A stretch of DNA of 64,000 nucleotides from Leifsonia shinshuensis (GCF_031456835.1 NZ_JAVDVK010000001.1:3724129-3788128), one strand, 5' to 3'; counted from the first letter of the stretch, positions 9,798 to 18,738 are shown. Made by a program: numbers and translations. Notes: generated by a model from the sequence alone, not told the origin.

Positions 9798-10348
9798 TGG
9801 CGCTCGAGTTCGCCGACCGGGAGCTCCCCGGCGGCCTGATCCTGCGGGTGCGCAGCGAACGCGACGCCCCGGCCCTCGCGGCCGCCTACCAGCGCAACCG
9901 CGGTCACCTGGCACCGTGGGACCCGACGCGCACCGAGGACTTCTTCACGGAGGACGGCCAGCTGCAGCAGACCCGCGAGCTGCTCGCCCTGCGTTCGATG
10001 GACGCGGGTCTGCCGCTGGTGCTGGTCGACGGTGAGGAGATCGCCGGCGGGATGACGCTGAGCGGCATCGTGCGCGGGGCGTTCCAGTCGGCGACGGTCG
10101 GCTACTGGCTCGACCGCAATCACACGGGACGCGGGCTCGCCTCCGCGGCGCTGGCCGCCGTCATCGAGGCGTCGCGCGACCAGTACGGGCTGCACCGCAT
10201 CCAGGCGGCGACACTGCTGGCGAACCACGCCTCGCAGTCCGTGCTGACGCGCGCGGGCTTCGAGCGCATCGGCGTCGCGCCGAAGTACCTGCAGATCGCG
10301 GGCCGCTGGCAGGACCACGTGCTGTTCCAGCGCATCCTGCACGACTGA
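9797..10348 (+). CDS. GNAT N-acetyltransferase, RimJ/RimL type
   Basis: 183 aa acetyl-CoA-dependent acyltransferase. The acetyl-CoA loop is HTGRGLASAAL, preceded by the strand VGYWLDRN and followed by LLANHASQSVLTRAGFERIG, the typical C-terminal GNAT fold of the RimJ/RimL subgroup (ribosomal protein N-terminal acetylation or small-molecule acetylation). The start codon overlaps the ahcY stop. The acceptor is unknown; the coupling with ahcY is probably only co-expression. Confidence 0.85.
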
Positions 10349-10376
10349 GCGCAGGAGCGCGGGCGCGCGGGCAGGC

Positions 10377-11039
10377 TCAGGGCAGCTCGGCGAACGCCCG
10401 CACCGGGAACGTCCCGAACCCTTCGATCGCCGGCGGCGCGGCGGTGAAGCGCGCGCCGCGCTCCGGCAGCTTCTCGAGGCCCGTCAGGTGCTCCACCACA
10501 TGGACTCCCGCGGCGAGCAGGATGCTGTGCGCCGGCCGGGTGCCGCCCGACTCGGTGTCGTCGATGTTGAGCGAGTCGATGCCCACCAGGGCGACACCCG
10601 CGTCGGCCAGGTGGCGCGCCCCGTCCTCGGTGAGGAACGGCGCGCCGCCGGCATAGGCGGGCGTCCCGAAGTGCGCATCCCATCCGGTGTGCAGGAGCAC
10701 GGCTGCGCCAGCGGTGCCCACGTCGCGCAGGTCGGCCGCCGTGATGCCGCGCGGACCGCCCGCGGGCACGTGCACCACCTCGGCCGGCAGGCCGACCAGC
10801 GTCGTCAGGTCGAGGCCGGCCAGGTCAGGTCCGCCGGGATAGCGGTGGTACGGGCTGTCGAGGTACGTGCCGGTGTTGCCGATCATCGTGATGACGTCCA
10901 TGGCGAACTCGGTCCCCGGCGCGTAGACCGCCCGGGAGTCCTCACGCGTCAGGTGAGGGGTGATGACCGGAGCGGGGAGTCCTGGGTAGGTGACCAGGCC
11001 CGCGCGGATGCGGTGGCTGAGGTCGACGATCTGGCTCAC
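10377..11039 (-). CDS. Cyclase/kynurenine-formamidase family metal hydrolase
   Basis: 220 aa member of the PF04199 cyclase family, which includes kynurenine formamidase and isatin hydrolase. It starts MSQIVDLSHRI with the conserved DLSH. The metal-binding stretch reads NTGTYLDSPYHRYPGG, corresponding to HxGTHxDxPxH but with the first histidines replaced by Asn and Tyr, as in some subgroups. VGIDSLNIDD and AHSILLAAGVHVVEHL are the other family hallmarks. It follows the RDD gene after 13 bases on the same strand, so it is probably co-transcribed. The substrate cannot be told from sequence. Confidence 0.82.
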   Translation of the reverse strand: MSQIVDLSHRIRAGLVTYPGLPAPVITPHLTREDSRAVYAPGTEFAMDVITMIGNTGTYLDSPYHRYPGGPDLAGLDLTTLVGLPAEVVHVPAGGPRGITAADLRDVGTAGAAVLLHTGWDAHFGTPAYAGGAPFLTEDGARHLADAGVALVGIDSLNIDDTESGGTRPAHSILLAAGVHVVEHLTGLEKLPERGARFTAAPPAIEGFGTFPVRAFAELP

Positions 11040-11052
11040 GGGACTCCTCGGG

Positions 11053-11892
11053 TCAGCGGTCGGGGAAGCCGTGCGGCAGGGCGCTCAGCACGGGGTCGAG
11101 GCGCTCCAGCCGCTGCCGCTCGAGCGCCAGGCCCCGGGCGTCGCGCTCGCGGCGCAGCGCGGCGACGGCGACCAGGAAGGTCTCCGCGTCGACCAGCGGG
11201 AGCGGGGAGACGTAGGGTGCGGCCTCGCGGGCGAGTTCGGTGCTGAGGCCGTACCGGGCGGCGGGGGTCAGGTCGGGCGCCTGCCGCACGAACTGCGCGA
11301 TCCGGCGGGAGAGCCGGTCGGGCAGCCGGGCCACGTCGGCCGTGGTCGCCCAGCCGGCCAGATGCGGAGCCAGGTAGAGGGGCAGCGGCTGCGGCTTCGG
11401 CACCCGCACGAGCTGGCTGTAGGTGCCGGCCAGCAGGTCGCCGAGACGCTTCGACCGGGTGTTCAGGAGTCCGGTGAGGGCCGCGATGGCGCCGACGGTC
11501 ATGAAGATCTCGAGCACCCCGACGAGGGCACGGATGAACGCGTGCCGGAACCCGATGGCGCCGCCGTCGTCGCGGACGATCCGCGCGCCCACGGCGAGCT
11601 TGCCCAGCGACCGCCCGCGCGACGCGAGCTCGACCGTGGTCGGCAGGATGACCATCCCGAACACCAGGATCAGGACGATCAGCGCCCGGGCGAGCGCCTC
11701 GTCCAGGCCGGCTCCGGTGGCGACCAGCAGCATGATGCACCCGAACATGACCAGCAGAGAGAACAGCCAGTCGATGATGGTGCCGGCGGCGCGCAGGATG
11801 TAGCTGGCCGGTCTCACGTCGAGGGTCACGGCCTCGCCGGTGACCAGTTCGCGGTCGTCCTGCGACTCGCTCCCCGCCAGGGCCTGCGTCAT
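11053..11892 (-). CDS. RDD family membrane protein
   Basis: 279 aa. The RDD domain (about residues 25-175) has the characteristic charged residues: SYILRAAGTIIDWLFS in the first helix and SRGRSLGKLAVGARIV before the third, followed by FRHAFIRALVGV. The C-terminal ~100 residues are soluble. The start at 11892 (MTQALAGSES) is chosen; a start at 11901 would add three residues. RDD proteins are linked to ion transport in some bacteria, but most have unknown roles. It is divergent from a SpoIIM-family gene with 17 bp between start codons, a pairing also seen in the Rv3694c/Rv3695 neighbourhood of mycobacteria. Confidence 0.85.
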   Translation of the reverse strand: MTQALAGSESQDDRELVTGEAVTLDVRPASYILRAAGTIIDWLFSLLVMFGCIMLLVATGAGLDEALARALIVLILVFGMVILPTTVELASRGRSLGKLAVGARIVRDDGGAIGFRHAFIRALVGVLEIFMTVGAIAALTGLLNTRSKRLGDLLAGTYSQLVRVPKPQPLPLYLAPHLAGWATTADVARLPDRLSRRIAQFVRQAPDLTPAARYGLSTELAREAAPYVSPLPLVDAETFLVAVAALRRERDARGLALERQRLERLDPVLSALPHGFPDR

Positions 11893-11895
11893 AGA

Positions 11896-11905
11896 TAGCA
11901 TCTAA
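11896..11905. promoter_or_regulatory. Overlapping divergent -10 boxes of the RDD and SpoIIM genes
   Basis: Forward strand: TAGCAT (11896-11901), eight bases before the SpoIIM ATG at 11910. Reverse strand: TTAGAT (11905-11900), seven bases before the RDD ATG at 11892. The boxes overlap, so the two genes are likely transcribed competitively from a 17-bp gap without leaders. Confidence 0.45.
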
Positions 11906-11909
11906 GCAG

Positions 11910-12905
11910 ATGGACCTCGACGCCTACGCCGCAGCGCACAGTGCCGACTGGGAGGAGCTCTCCCGGCTGGCCGCGAAGCGACGCCTCGACGGGCCGGAGG
12001 CCGACCGGATGATCGACCTCTACCAGTCCGGCGCCGCCGATCTGTCCGCAATCCAGACCAGTGCCGGCTCCACCGCGGTCGGCGACCGTCTCTCGCTCGC
12101 CCTGTCGTCGGCCCGCCTGCGCTTCACCGGTGCGGGCGCCAACCTCTTCTCGCAGCTGCCTCGGTTCTTCGTGCTGCAGCTCCCCGCTGCCCTCTACCGC
12201 CTGCGCTGGATCGTGCTGGCGGTCGCCGTCGCCACGGTGGTCGTCGCGACGCTGTACGCGGTGTGGATCACGGGCAATCCGGATGTGCTCCGCAACCTGG
12301 GCGACGACGCGGACCTCCGCCGGTACGTCGAGCACGACTTCATCGACTACTACTCCAGCAACCCGGCGTCGTCGTTCGCCGGCCAGGTGTGGACCAACAA
12401 CGCCTGGATCGCCGCGCAGTGCATCGCCTTCGGGATCACCGGCGTCTACGTGCCCTACGTGCTCCTGCAGAACGCCATCGGCGTCGGAACGGCGGCGGGC
12501 GTCATGTTCGCGTATGGCCGCGGCGATGTCCTCTTCTCGTACATCGTGCCGCACGGCCTCCTCGAGCTCACCAGCGTCTTCGTCGCCGCGGCAGCGGGCC
12601 TGCGGATCTTCTGGGCGTGGATCGCGCCCGGTGCGCGCACCCGCGGCCAGGCGCTCGCCGAGGACGGGCGCGCCCTGTTCACCGTCGCGGTCGGCTGCGC
12701 CATCTCGCTCTTCGTCTCCGGGCTGATCGAGGGCTTCGTGACCCCCTCCGCACTGCCGGTCTGGGCGAAGATCGGGATCGGCGCGCTCGCGCTCGCCGCC
12801 TTCCTCGCCTACATGCTGGTGCTCGGCCGCCGCGCGGTCCGCGCCGGTGAGACGGGAGACCTCACCGAGTACGAGGCCGGGGCCCGGCGCATCGTGGGCG
12901 CCTGA
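11910..12905 (+). CDS. Stage II sporulation protein M family membrane protein
   Basis: 331 aa SpoIIM-like protein (PF01944) with a soluble N-terminal region (about residues 1-95) and about six membrane helices. Family motifs visible are FAGQVWTNNAWIAAQ, VMFAYGRGDVLFSYIVPHGLLEL and GLRIFWAW. In non-sporulating actinomycetes such proteins accompany MoxR/DUF58/DUF4129 clusters, as here. The role is unknown; in Bacillus SpoIIM takes part in peptidoglycan remodelling during engulfment. Convergent with the DUF58 gene. Confidence 0.87.
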   Translation: MDLDAYAAAHSADWEELSRLAAKRRLDGPEADRMIDLYQSGAADLSAIQTSAGSTAVGDRLSLALSSARLRFTGAGANLFSQLPRFFVLQLPAALYRLRWIVLAVAVATVVVATLYAVWITGNPDVLRNLGDDADLRRYVEHDFIDYYSSNPASSFAGQVWTNNAWIAAQCIAFGITGVYVPYVLLQNAIGVGTAAGVMFAYGRGDVLFSYIVPHGLLELTSVFVAAAAGLRIFWAWIAPGARTRGQALAEDGRALFTVAVGCAISLFVSGLIEGFVTPSALPVWAKIGIGALALAAFLAYMLVLGRRAVRAGETGDLTEYEAGARRIVGA

Positions 12906-12909
12906 AACC

Positions 12910-12924
12910 CTGCCGTCCCGGCAG
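12910..12924. terminator. Short hairpin between convergent SpoIIM and DUF58 genes
   Basis: CTGCCG-TCC-CGGCAG, a 6-bp perfect stem just after the SpoIIM stop codon. It is short and has no T-run, so this is a weak call. Confidence 0.3.
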
Positions 12925-12940
12925 CGCCTCGCCGCTTCGC

Positions 12941-14272
12941 TCAGAGCCGCCCGGCGGCCTTCAGGGCCAGATAGCGGTCAGCGAGCGCCGGGGGCAGGTC
13001 GGCGGGTGAGCCCGTCACCACGTCACCGCCCTGGCGGCGGACCGCGGCGGACACGCGGCTGAGGTCGAGCAGGGACCGCTCGGCCGCCGCGGCGCGGTAG
13101 ACGGCCTCGCGGTCGCCCCGGGAGCGCGTGGCCTCCAGCGTGTCCGGGTCGGTCACGCTCGCGACGACGACGATGTGCTTGGCCGTGAGCTGGGGGAGCA
13201 CCGACAGCAGCCCCCGCGACCCGCCCGGCGACTCGATCGACGTGAGCAGGACCACCAGCGATCGCTGCGTGGTCATGGCGGAGACCTGGGCGGGGACGGC
13301 CGACCAGTCCATCTCGATGAGGGCCGGGTCGATGCCGGCCATGACATCCACCATGCGGGACAGCAGCTCAGGTCCGCTCGCGCCCTGCACGCGTCCGCGA
13401 ACGATGCGGTCGAAGGCGACGAGGTCGACGCGGTCGCCCGCCCGGGTCGCGAGCGCCGCGAGCAGCAGGGCCGACTCGAAGGCCGTGTCGATGCGGGGCT
13501 CGTCGGCGACGCGCGCGGCGGACGTGCGAGCGGTGTCGATCACGATCACGACCCGGCGGTCGCGCTCCGGCCGCCACGTCCGGACCATCACCCGCGCGCC
13601 GCGTCCGCCCGCCGGATCGTGCCGGCGAGCGGTGGCACGCCAGTCGATCGAGCGGACGTCGTCCCCGCGCACGTACTCGCGCAGCGAGTCGAACTCGGTG
13701 CCCTGCCCGCGCAACAGCACCGTGGTGCTGCCCTCGAGCTCCCGCAGCCGTGCCAGACGCGAGGGCAGATGCTTCCGCGCGGTGAAGGGCGGCAGCACGC
13801 GGATGCGTCCCGGCGCCTCCAGCGTCGCCTGGCGGGCCCACAGCCGCAGCGGCCCCCACGAGCGGATGGTCGCCGTGCGCACGCGGCGCTCGCCGCGGCG
13901 CCACGGGCGCAGGGTGGCGGTCAGGCGGCGGCGCTCCCCGGCGGGGAGGGACACCCGCGCCCGGGTCGTCTGGGCCCCCGCGGAGGGCTCCCAGGCGTCG
14001 CGGACCACACCCCGCAACGTGCGCCGGCCGGTGTTCGTCACGTAGAGCTCGGACGTCGCCTCGGCGCCGAGCCGGACCCGCGCCGGCAGGCTGCGCTCGA
14101 GGACCACCCGGCGGGGGGATGCGGCCAGAATCAGGTCGAGAACGCCCAGCACGAGGCACAGGACGAGCCAGCCGCCGAGCACCGCGTACGCCACGCCGTC
14201 ATGGCCGCCGAGCAGCACGACGGGGATGACGCCGAGCGCGAGCAGGGCGACGAAACGTCCGGATACGGTCAC
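12941..14272 (-). CDS. DUF58 domain protein (von Willebrand-like, MoxR-associated)
   Basis: 443 aa starting at GTG 14272. Two N-terminal membrane helices (about residues 7-50), then a beta-rich region, then the DUF58 signature FDSLREYVRGDDVRSIDW, followed by a vWA-like fold with RRVVIVIDTAR and VVLLTSIESPGG. DUF58 proteins are the usual partners of MoxR AAA+ ATPases and are thought to help assemble or activate membrane complexes, possibly through a metal site. It is last in the reverse operon, 9 bases after moxR. Confidence 0.88.
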   Translation of the reverse strand: MTVSGRFVALLALGVIPVVLLGGHDGVAYAVLGGWLVLCLVLGVLDLILAASPRRVVLERSLPARVRLGAEATSELYVTNTGRRTLRGVVRDAWEPSAGAQTTRARVSLPAGERRRLTATLRPWRRGERRVRTATIRSWGPLRLWARQATLEAPGRIRVLPPFTARKHLPSRLARLRELEGSTTVLLRGQGTEFDSLREYVRGDDVRSIDWRATARRHDPAGGRGARVMVRTWRPERDRRVVIVIDTARTSAARVADEPRIDTAFESALLLAALATRAGDRVDLVAFDRIVRGRVQGASGPELLSRMVDVMAGIDPALIEMDWSAVPAQVSAMTTQRSLVVLLTSIESPGGSRGLLSVLPQLTAKHIVVVASVTDPDTLEATRSRGDREAVYRAAAAERSLLDLSRVSAAVRRQGGDVVTGSPADLPPALADRYLALKAAGRL

Positions 14273-14281
14273 GACGGGCGC

Positions 14282-15289
14282 CTAGATCGGGACCTGGACC
14301 TGCTGCACGATCGACCGCAGGATCGCGTCGGCGCCCACGCCCTCCAGCTCCGCCTCCGGGCGCAGCTGCAGGCGGTGGCGCCACACCGGGACGAGCATCG
14401 CCTGCACGTGGTCGGGCGTGATCGAGTAGTACCCCGAGAGCCAGGCCCACGCCTTCGCGGCCGCCAAGAGCGCCGTCGTTCCGCGGGGGCTGACCCCCAG
14501 GCGCACCGACGGGCTCCGCCGGGTCGCCCGTGCGAGGTCGACGATGTAGGCGAGCACGTCGGCGTTCGCCCCCACCGCCGCGGCCGACTCCCGGGCCGCG
14601 GCGAGCTCCGCGGCGCCGAGGACCGGCGTCACGCCGGCCGCCGTCAGATCGCGCGGGTTGAAGCCCGCTGCATGGCGGCGCAGCACTTCCACCTCGGTGT
14701 CGCGCTCGGGCACGTCCAGCGTGAGCTTGAGCAGGAACCGGTCCAGCTGCGCCTCCGGCAGCGCGTAGGTCCCCTCGTACTCGATGGGGTTCTGCGTCGC
14801 GGCCACGATGAACGGGTCGGGCAGCTTGCGGCTGACGCCGTCGACGCTGACCTGACGCTCCTCCATCGCCTCCAGCAGGGCGGACTGCGTCTTCGGGGGC
14901 GTGCGGTTGATCTCATCCGCCAGCAGGATGTTGGTGAACACCGGGCCTTCGCGGAACACGAACCCGCCCGTCTGGGCGTCGTAGACGAGTGAGCCCGTCA
15001 CATCGCCGGGCATGAGGTCCGGGGTGAACTGGACACGCTTGGTGTCGAGGCTCAGCGCCTGGCTCAGCGAGCGGACCAGCAGCGTCTTGGCGACGCCGGG
15101 CACCCCCTCCAGCAGCACGTGGCCGCGGGCGAGCAGCGCGATGATCAGCCCCGTCACGGCGCCCTCCTGGCCCACGACGGCTTTGCCCACCTCGGTGCGG
15201 ACGCCCGCGAGGGCGGCACGGAGGCGCGACGCGTCGGCGGCTGCGCCGGGCGTGGGCGGGGTGGTGGTTCCGGTCGTGACGTCGGTCAT
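14282..15289 (-). CDS. MoxR-family AAA+ ATPase
   Basis: 335 aa chaperone-like ATPase. Walker A is GVPGVAKT (62-69), Walker B is ILLADEINRTPPKTQ, and the sensor/arginine-finger region is FIVAATQNPIEYEGTYALPEAQLDRF, the standard MoxR signature. Its start codon directly abuts the stop of the DUF4350 gene. MoxR proteins act with DUF58/vWA partners in maturation of protein complexes; here the target is probably the membrane-protein group encoded in the same operon (inference). Confidence 0.93.
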   Translation of the reverse strand: MTDVTTGTTTPPTPGAAADASRLRAALAGVRTEVGKAVVGQEGAVTGLIIALLARGHVLLEGVPGVAKTLLVRSLSQALSLDTKRVQFTPDLMPGDVTGSLVYDAQTGGFVFREGPVFTNILLADEINRTPPKTQSALLEAMEERQVSVDGVSRKLPDPFIVAATQNPIEYEGTYALPEAQLDRFLLKLTLDVPERDTEVEVLRRHAAGFNPRDLTAAGVTPVLGAAELAAARESAAAVGANADVLAYIVDLARATRRSPSVRLGVSPRGTTALLAAAKAWAWLSGYYSITPDHVQAMLVPVWRHRLQLRPEAELEGVGADAILRSIVQQVQVPI

Positions 15290-16591
15290 TCATCCATTCT
15301 TCCGGTCGGGCCCCGCTGAGGGCTGCGGCGTGACGGCGGCGGCGGTGGCGCGTTCGAGTTCGGCCAGGTCGTCGGAGAGGGAGAGCAGGTCGCGGTCGGT
15401 CGCGGGGATGCGGTCGAGCAGCACGTCGGACACGCGCCCGCGTTCGGAGTGGAGGACGGCGGCCACCGCATCCACCACCTCCTGCGTCGTCGCGGTCGAC
15501 GGCAGGCCGACCAGCGCCGATAGTCGGCCCAGCGTGCCGATGCGCAGCGCGTCGGCGGCGCGCAGGCGTGCCGAGGAGCGCTGGTAGAGCCGGGCGCGGC
15601 CCTCGCGCGTCTCGCCGGCCCGCACCACGACCGGGAGGTTCTCGACCACCAGCGGCCCGAACCGGCGGCCGCGCCAGACGGCGGCCGCGAGGAAGACGGC
15701 GACCAGCAGGAGGACCACCGGGGTCACCCAGCCCGGGGTGAGCGCCGCGATGTCGGGCGGCCCGGTGACCGGCCGGTCGTCGATCGTCGGCAGGTACCAG
15801 ACCAGCGTGCGGTGGGATCCCAGCAGGTTGAGGGCGAGGGCGGCGTTGCCCAGCCGGTCGACGCCTTCGTTCGTCAGCACCGCCGACGAGCCGAGCAGGT
15901 ACACCGTGGAGTCGTCGAACGTGGTGCGGACGAGCGAGGCCCGGCCGTTCCCGTCGGTGAAGCAGGCGACCCCGTCGCCCGTCACCCGGAAGGTGCCCGG
16001 GAGTCCGGCGTCCTCGGTGTTCGGGGTCGGACGCGGGTCGATCCGCCCGGCGCGCTCCGCCGCCCGGACCCCGCACCCCGCCGACACCGGAGCCCGCGGC
16101 TCGCCGCCGGCACTCACACCGGGCGCGAGCGTCTGCAGGGCCTGGAAGACGGGTTCGACCACCACGAGCGTCCGTCCATCGCCGGCCAGCCCGCGGTACC
16201 CGGCGGCCGGGAGGTAGCCGTTGGGATCGGAGACGAGCACCGTCGCGTCGTCGCCGGCGGCCTCGCGCGCCTCGCTCAGAGAGCTCACCGCCCGGACGGT
16301 CACCCCCTGGCCGCGCAGCACCTGGGCCACCGCCTTCGCTCCTGCCGGAGCGGGGTTCGACGCGTCGAGGGGCGTGCCCGCACCCGCGCGTCCACCGCTG
16401 AGCAGCAGCCCGAACACGGCGATGAGGACCGCGATGACCGCGAGCACGATCCACGGGACGGCGCGGCGTGCCGTCGTCCGCACCGTGGGGGAGACGGCGC
16501 GCGCCTCGGCCGGGACCGCGCCCGGGGTCGCGGACGCGTCCGGCGCGCCCGGGGCCGCGGCCCGTTCGCGCTCGGGAGCCGGGGCGCTCAT
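15290..16591 (-). CDS. DUF4350 domain membrane protein
   Basis: 433 aa. An Ala/Pro-rich N-terminus (about 1-40) precedes a membrane helix AVPWIVLAVIAVLIAVFGLLL. A GATase-like extracellular domain follows (VTVRAVSSLSEAREAAGDD, VLVSDPNGYLPAAGY, PGTFRVTGDGVACF), then a second helix VTPVVLLLVAVFLAAAVW and a cytoplasmic tail. This topology is typical of DUF4350 proteins in MoxR clusters. The ATG at 16591 overlaps the DUF4129 stop by four bases (ATGA). Longer readings of this frame are antisense or read-through artefacts. Function unknown. Confidence 0.85.
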   Translation of the reverse strand: MSAPAPERERAAAPGAPDASATPGAVPAEARAVSPTVRTTARRAVPWIVLAVIAVLIAVFGLLLSGGRAGAGTPLDASNPAPAGAKAVAQVLRGQGVTVRAVSSLSEAREAAGDDATVLVSDPNGYLPAAGYRGLAGDGRTLVVVEPVFQALQTLAPGVSAGGEPRAPVSAGCGVRAAERAGRIDPRPTPNTEDAGLPGTFRVTGDGVACFTDGNGRASLVRTTFDDSTVYLLGSSAVLTNEGVDRLGNAALALNLLGSHRTLVWYLPTIDDRPVTGPPDIAALTPGWVTPVVLLLVAVFLAAAVWRGRRFGPLVVENLPVVVRAGETREGRARLYQRSSARLRAADALRIGTLGRLSALVGLPSTATTQEVVDAVAAVLHSERGRVSDVLLDRIPATDRDLLSLSDDLAELERATAAAVTPQPSAGPDRKNG

Positions 16592-17229
16592 GCGGTCACC
16601 GCCGGGAGCGCGACGCGCGCCCCCTGCAGGCGCTGATCGAGGGCGACGAGCTGCTGGTACGCGGACTCCGTCCCCGGTCGATCGAGGTACCGCACCTCGT
16701 CGAACGAACGCGCCGCCTGGCGCAGCGCGTCGCGCTCCGCGGGCACGGCGTCGGCGGCGCGCTGCGAGAACTCGGTGGCCGTCGTCCCCGGCGACACGAG
16801 GACGAGCGTCCGCTCGTCGAGCCCCGCCGCGATCGCGCGGAACTGCTCCTCGACAGCGGTCACCCAGTCCCCGGAGCGGGCGGCACGCTCCGCGGAGGCG
16901 CGCAGCTCGGCCGCGCTGCGGATCGCGTCCGAACCGAACAGCGCGCGTCGCTCGAGGGACGACCGCCGGTTGATGCGCGGACGTCCGAACACCAGGAATG
17001 CGGTCACGATGAGGCCGGCCACGATGAGCACGACGACCAGCAGCAGCACCGGACCGGCGTCGCCGCCCGGGCCCTGGAAGAGCGAGGCCAGCCAATCCTG
17101 GACCGCTTTGGACGCCAGGTCGAACCACGTCGGCTTCGCAGCCTGGTACTCCGGGCGCGCCAGTTCGTCGCGCAGCCATTCCTGCGCTTCCGGTGAGCTC
17201 GGGTCAACCGGGACGTCGACGTGGATCAC
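16588..17229 (-). CDS. DUF4129 domain membrane protein
   Basis: 213 aa from GTG 17229. An N-terminal amphipathic segment (SSPEAQEWLRDELARPEYQ) precedes one membrane helix (VLLLVVVLIVAGLIVTAFLVF) and a C-terminal DUF4129 domain with AERAARSGDWVTAVEEQFRAIAAGLDERTLV and the closing FDEVRYLDRPGTESAYQQLVALD. DUF4129 is common beside transglutaminase or MoxR/DUF58 genes. The start lies two bases after the upstream stop and the end overlaps the DUF4350 gene, so [11 protein letters not shown] is coupled along the operon. Confidence 0.85.
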   Translation of the reverse strand: MIHVDVPVDPSSPEAQEWLRDELARPEYQAAKPTWFDLASKAVQDWLASLFQGPGGDAGPVLLLVVVLIVAGLIVTAFLVFGRPRINRRSSLERRALFGSDAIRSAAELRASAERAARSGDWVTAVEEQFRAIAAGLDERTLVLVSPGTTATEFSQRAADAVPAERDALRQAARSFDEVRYLDRPGTESAYQQLVALDQRLQGARVALPAVTA

Positions 17230-17231
17230 GG

Positions 17232-18554
17232 TCAGCCAGCAGGCCACCCGGCCGCGGCCGGCGGCTGCGGCGGCTGGGCCCGCTCCGCCGGCGGAAGATA
17301 CGGATCGGGGAGGTCCTGGCCGGTCTGCCGGCCCTCCACGAAGCGGACGAGTTCGAGATCGAGCCCTTCCTTCCGCATCCGGAGATCGAGGTACAAGAGC
17401 GAGACCGCCGCGGTCTGGATGACGCTGCCGATCGCGCCGACGACGGCGGTCACGATGCTCGCGAGGACGTTGACGCCGAGCTGCGTGACGATCAGCTGGG
17501 TCATCGAGCTCGCCGAGTCGCCCGCCGAGGCAGCGGTGGGGGCGAACACGCCTCCGATCAGGCCGCCGAGCAGGCCGAACGGGATGCTGATCGTCTGGGT
17601 GATCGCGTAGACGATCAGCCAGACCAGCGCGATGATGCCGAACGTGCGCCAGAAGTAGCCGTTCGTCAGGCTCCACGAGCGGGCGACCGCGGAACGCATC
17701 GGCAGCCGCTCCAGCACGATCGCGCTCGGCACCATGGCGAGCTTCGTGTTGATCCAGACGGCCAGCGGGATGAGCCCGAGCCCACCGATAAGACCGACCG
17801 CGATGGCGCCGATCGTCCCGGCCACGCCGCCGATGCTCGCCAGCGCGACCACGATCGCGATGACGAGGGCGATCACCACGATCCAGGCGAGCGCGAACAG
17901 CAGCGTGAAGCCGATGAGGGCGCCGAAACGGCCGCGCACCAGACGCCAGAGGGCTCCGAACGTGAGCTTCTCGCCGAGCGTCTCGCGGGCGACCTCGGCC
18001 ACGATCACGCCCTGGAGGAGTGCGCCGAAGACGGTGGTGATGACCAGCGACAGCACGCCCAGCACGATGGTCCCGCCGATCAGGCCGGCCTGGAGCGCCG
18101 GCTTGTCCTGCGCGTCGGCGGAGAGGGCGCGGCTGACGAGCAGCGCGATGCCGCCGGCGATGAGGACGCTGACCAGGATGGCGGGGATGCCCTGGAGGAT
18201 CAGCGCGGCGCCGACCGTGATGCGCGGGTTGCGCCGCAACGCCTGGAACGGGGCGGCCAGCAGCGGTCCGAGCGTCAGCGGCCGTAGCGGGATGAGACCG
18301 GGCTTGGGCGGCGGCGTCCAGCCGGGCTGGCCTCCCGCCGGTGCGTACTGCTGGCCGTACGGCGGCTGCTGCCAGCCGTACTGCGGGGGCTGCTGTCCGT
18401 ACTGGGGAGCCTGCTGCCCGTATTGCGGAGGCTGCTGACCGTACTGCGGCGGCTGCTGCCCGTACTGCGGGGGCTGTGCGCCCTGCGCGCCGTCCGCCCC
18501 CGGCGTCCCGCCGCCCTGCGACCCCGGCGCCTGCCAGTCCTGTTCGTCGGTCAC
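17232..18554 (-). CDS. Membrane protein with glycerophosphodiesterase membrane-like domain and PQYGQQ repeats
   Basis: 440 aa from GTG 18554, with GGAAGG about eight bases upstream. Residues 1-80 are a Gln/Pro/Tyr/Gly-rich cytoplasmic segment containing six heptad-like units of PPQYGQQ. The remainder has about six to eight membrane helices resembling the GPDPase_memb domain (PF10110), with the motif AVARSWSLTNGYFWRTFGI typical of that group. There is no phosphodiesterase catalytic domain, so no enzyme activity is claimed. It heads the five-gene MoxR operon. The low-complexity N-terminus might mediate condensation or protein contacts. Confidence 0.82.
   Translation of the reverse strand: MTDEQDWQAPGSQGGGTPGADGAQGAQPPQYGQQPPQYGQQPPQYGQQAPQYGQQPPQYGWQQPPYGQQYAPAGGQPGWTPPPKPGLIPLRPLTLGPLLAAPFQALRRNPRITVGAALILQGIPAILVSVLIAGGIALLVSRALSADAQDKPALQAGLIGGTIVLGVLSLVITTVFGALLQGVIVAEVARETLGEKLTFGALWRLVRGRFGALIGFTLLFALAWIVVIALVIAIVVALASIGGVAGTIGAIAVGLIGGLGLIPLAVWINTKLAMVPSAIVLERLPMRSAVARSWSLTNGYFWRTFGIIALVWLIVYAITQTISIPFGLLGGLIGGVFAPTAASAGDSASSMTQLIVTQLGVNVLASIVTAVVGAIGSVIQTAAVSLLYLDLRMRKEGLDLELVRFVEGRQTGQDLPDPYLPPAERAQPPQPPAAAGWPAG
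18350..18473 (-). repeat. 21-bp tandem repeats encoding PPQYGQQ
   Basis: About six imperfect 21-bp units, with conserved Tyr-Gly-Gln codons, in the N-terminal coding region of the membrane protein. Unit variants include APQYGQQ and PPQYGWQ. Confidence 0.8.
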
Positions 18555-18678
18555 GCCGTGCCCTTCCGTTCCCCCGCGTCGAAGCTGTGGTCCCATGCTG
18601 GCACATCGGCCCGCCGCGCGATGTCCCGTCCACAGGGCACGTGATGCTTTCATACAAGCCGGTAGCAGCCTGCTCCAT

Positions 18679-18684
18679 TACGCT
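18679..18684 (+). promoter_or_regulatory. Candidate -10 box of mtrA
   Basis: TACGCT about 55 bases before the mtrA ATG. I see no clear -35 at the matching distance. The 184-bp gap also holds the reverse-strand promoter of the PQYGQQ membrane-protein gene, which I could not place. Confidence 0.3.
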
Positions 18685-18738
18685 GGTCATGTTGTCCGCG
18701 GCCGTGGCCGCTCGAGGAGGGTTCGGGGAACATCCGAC

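Noticed and set aside
18350..18473. Possible CRISPR or minisatellite
   Set aside because: The 21-bp periodicity is in frame and encodes PPQYGQQ units without spacers.
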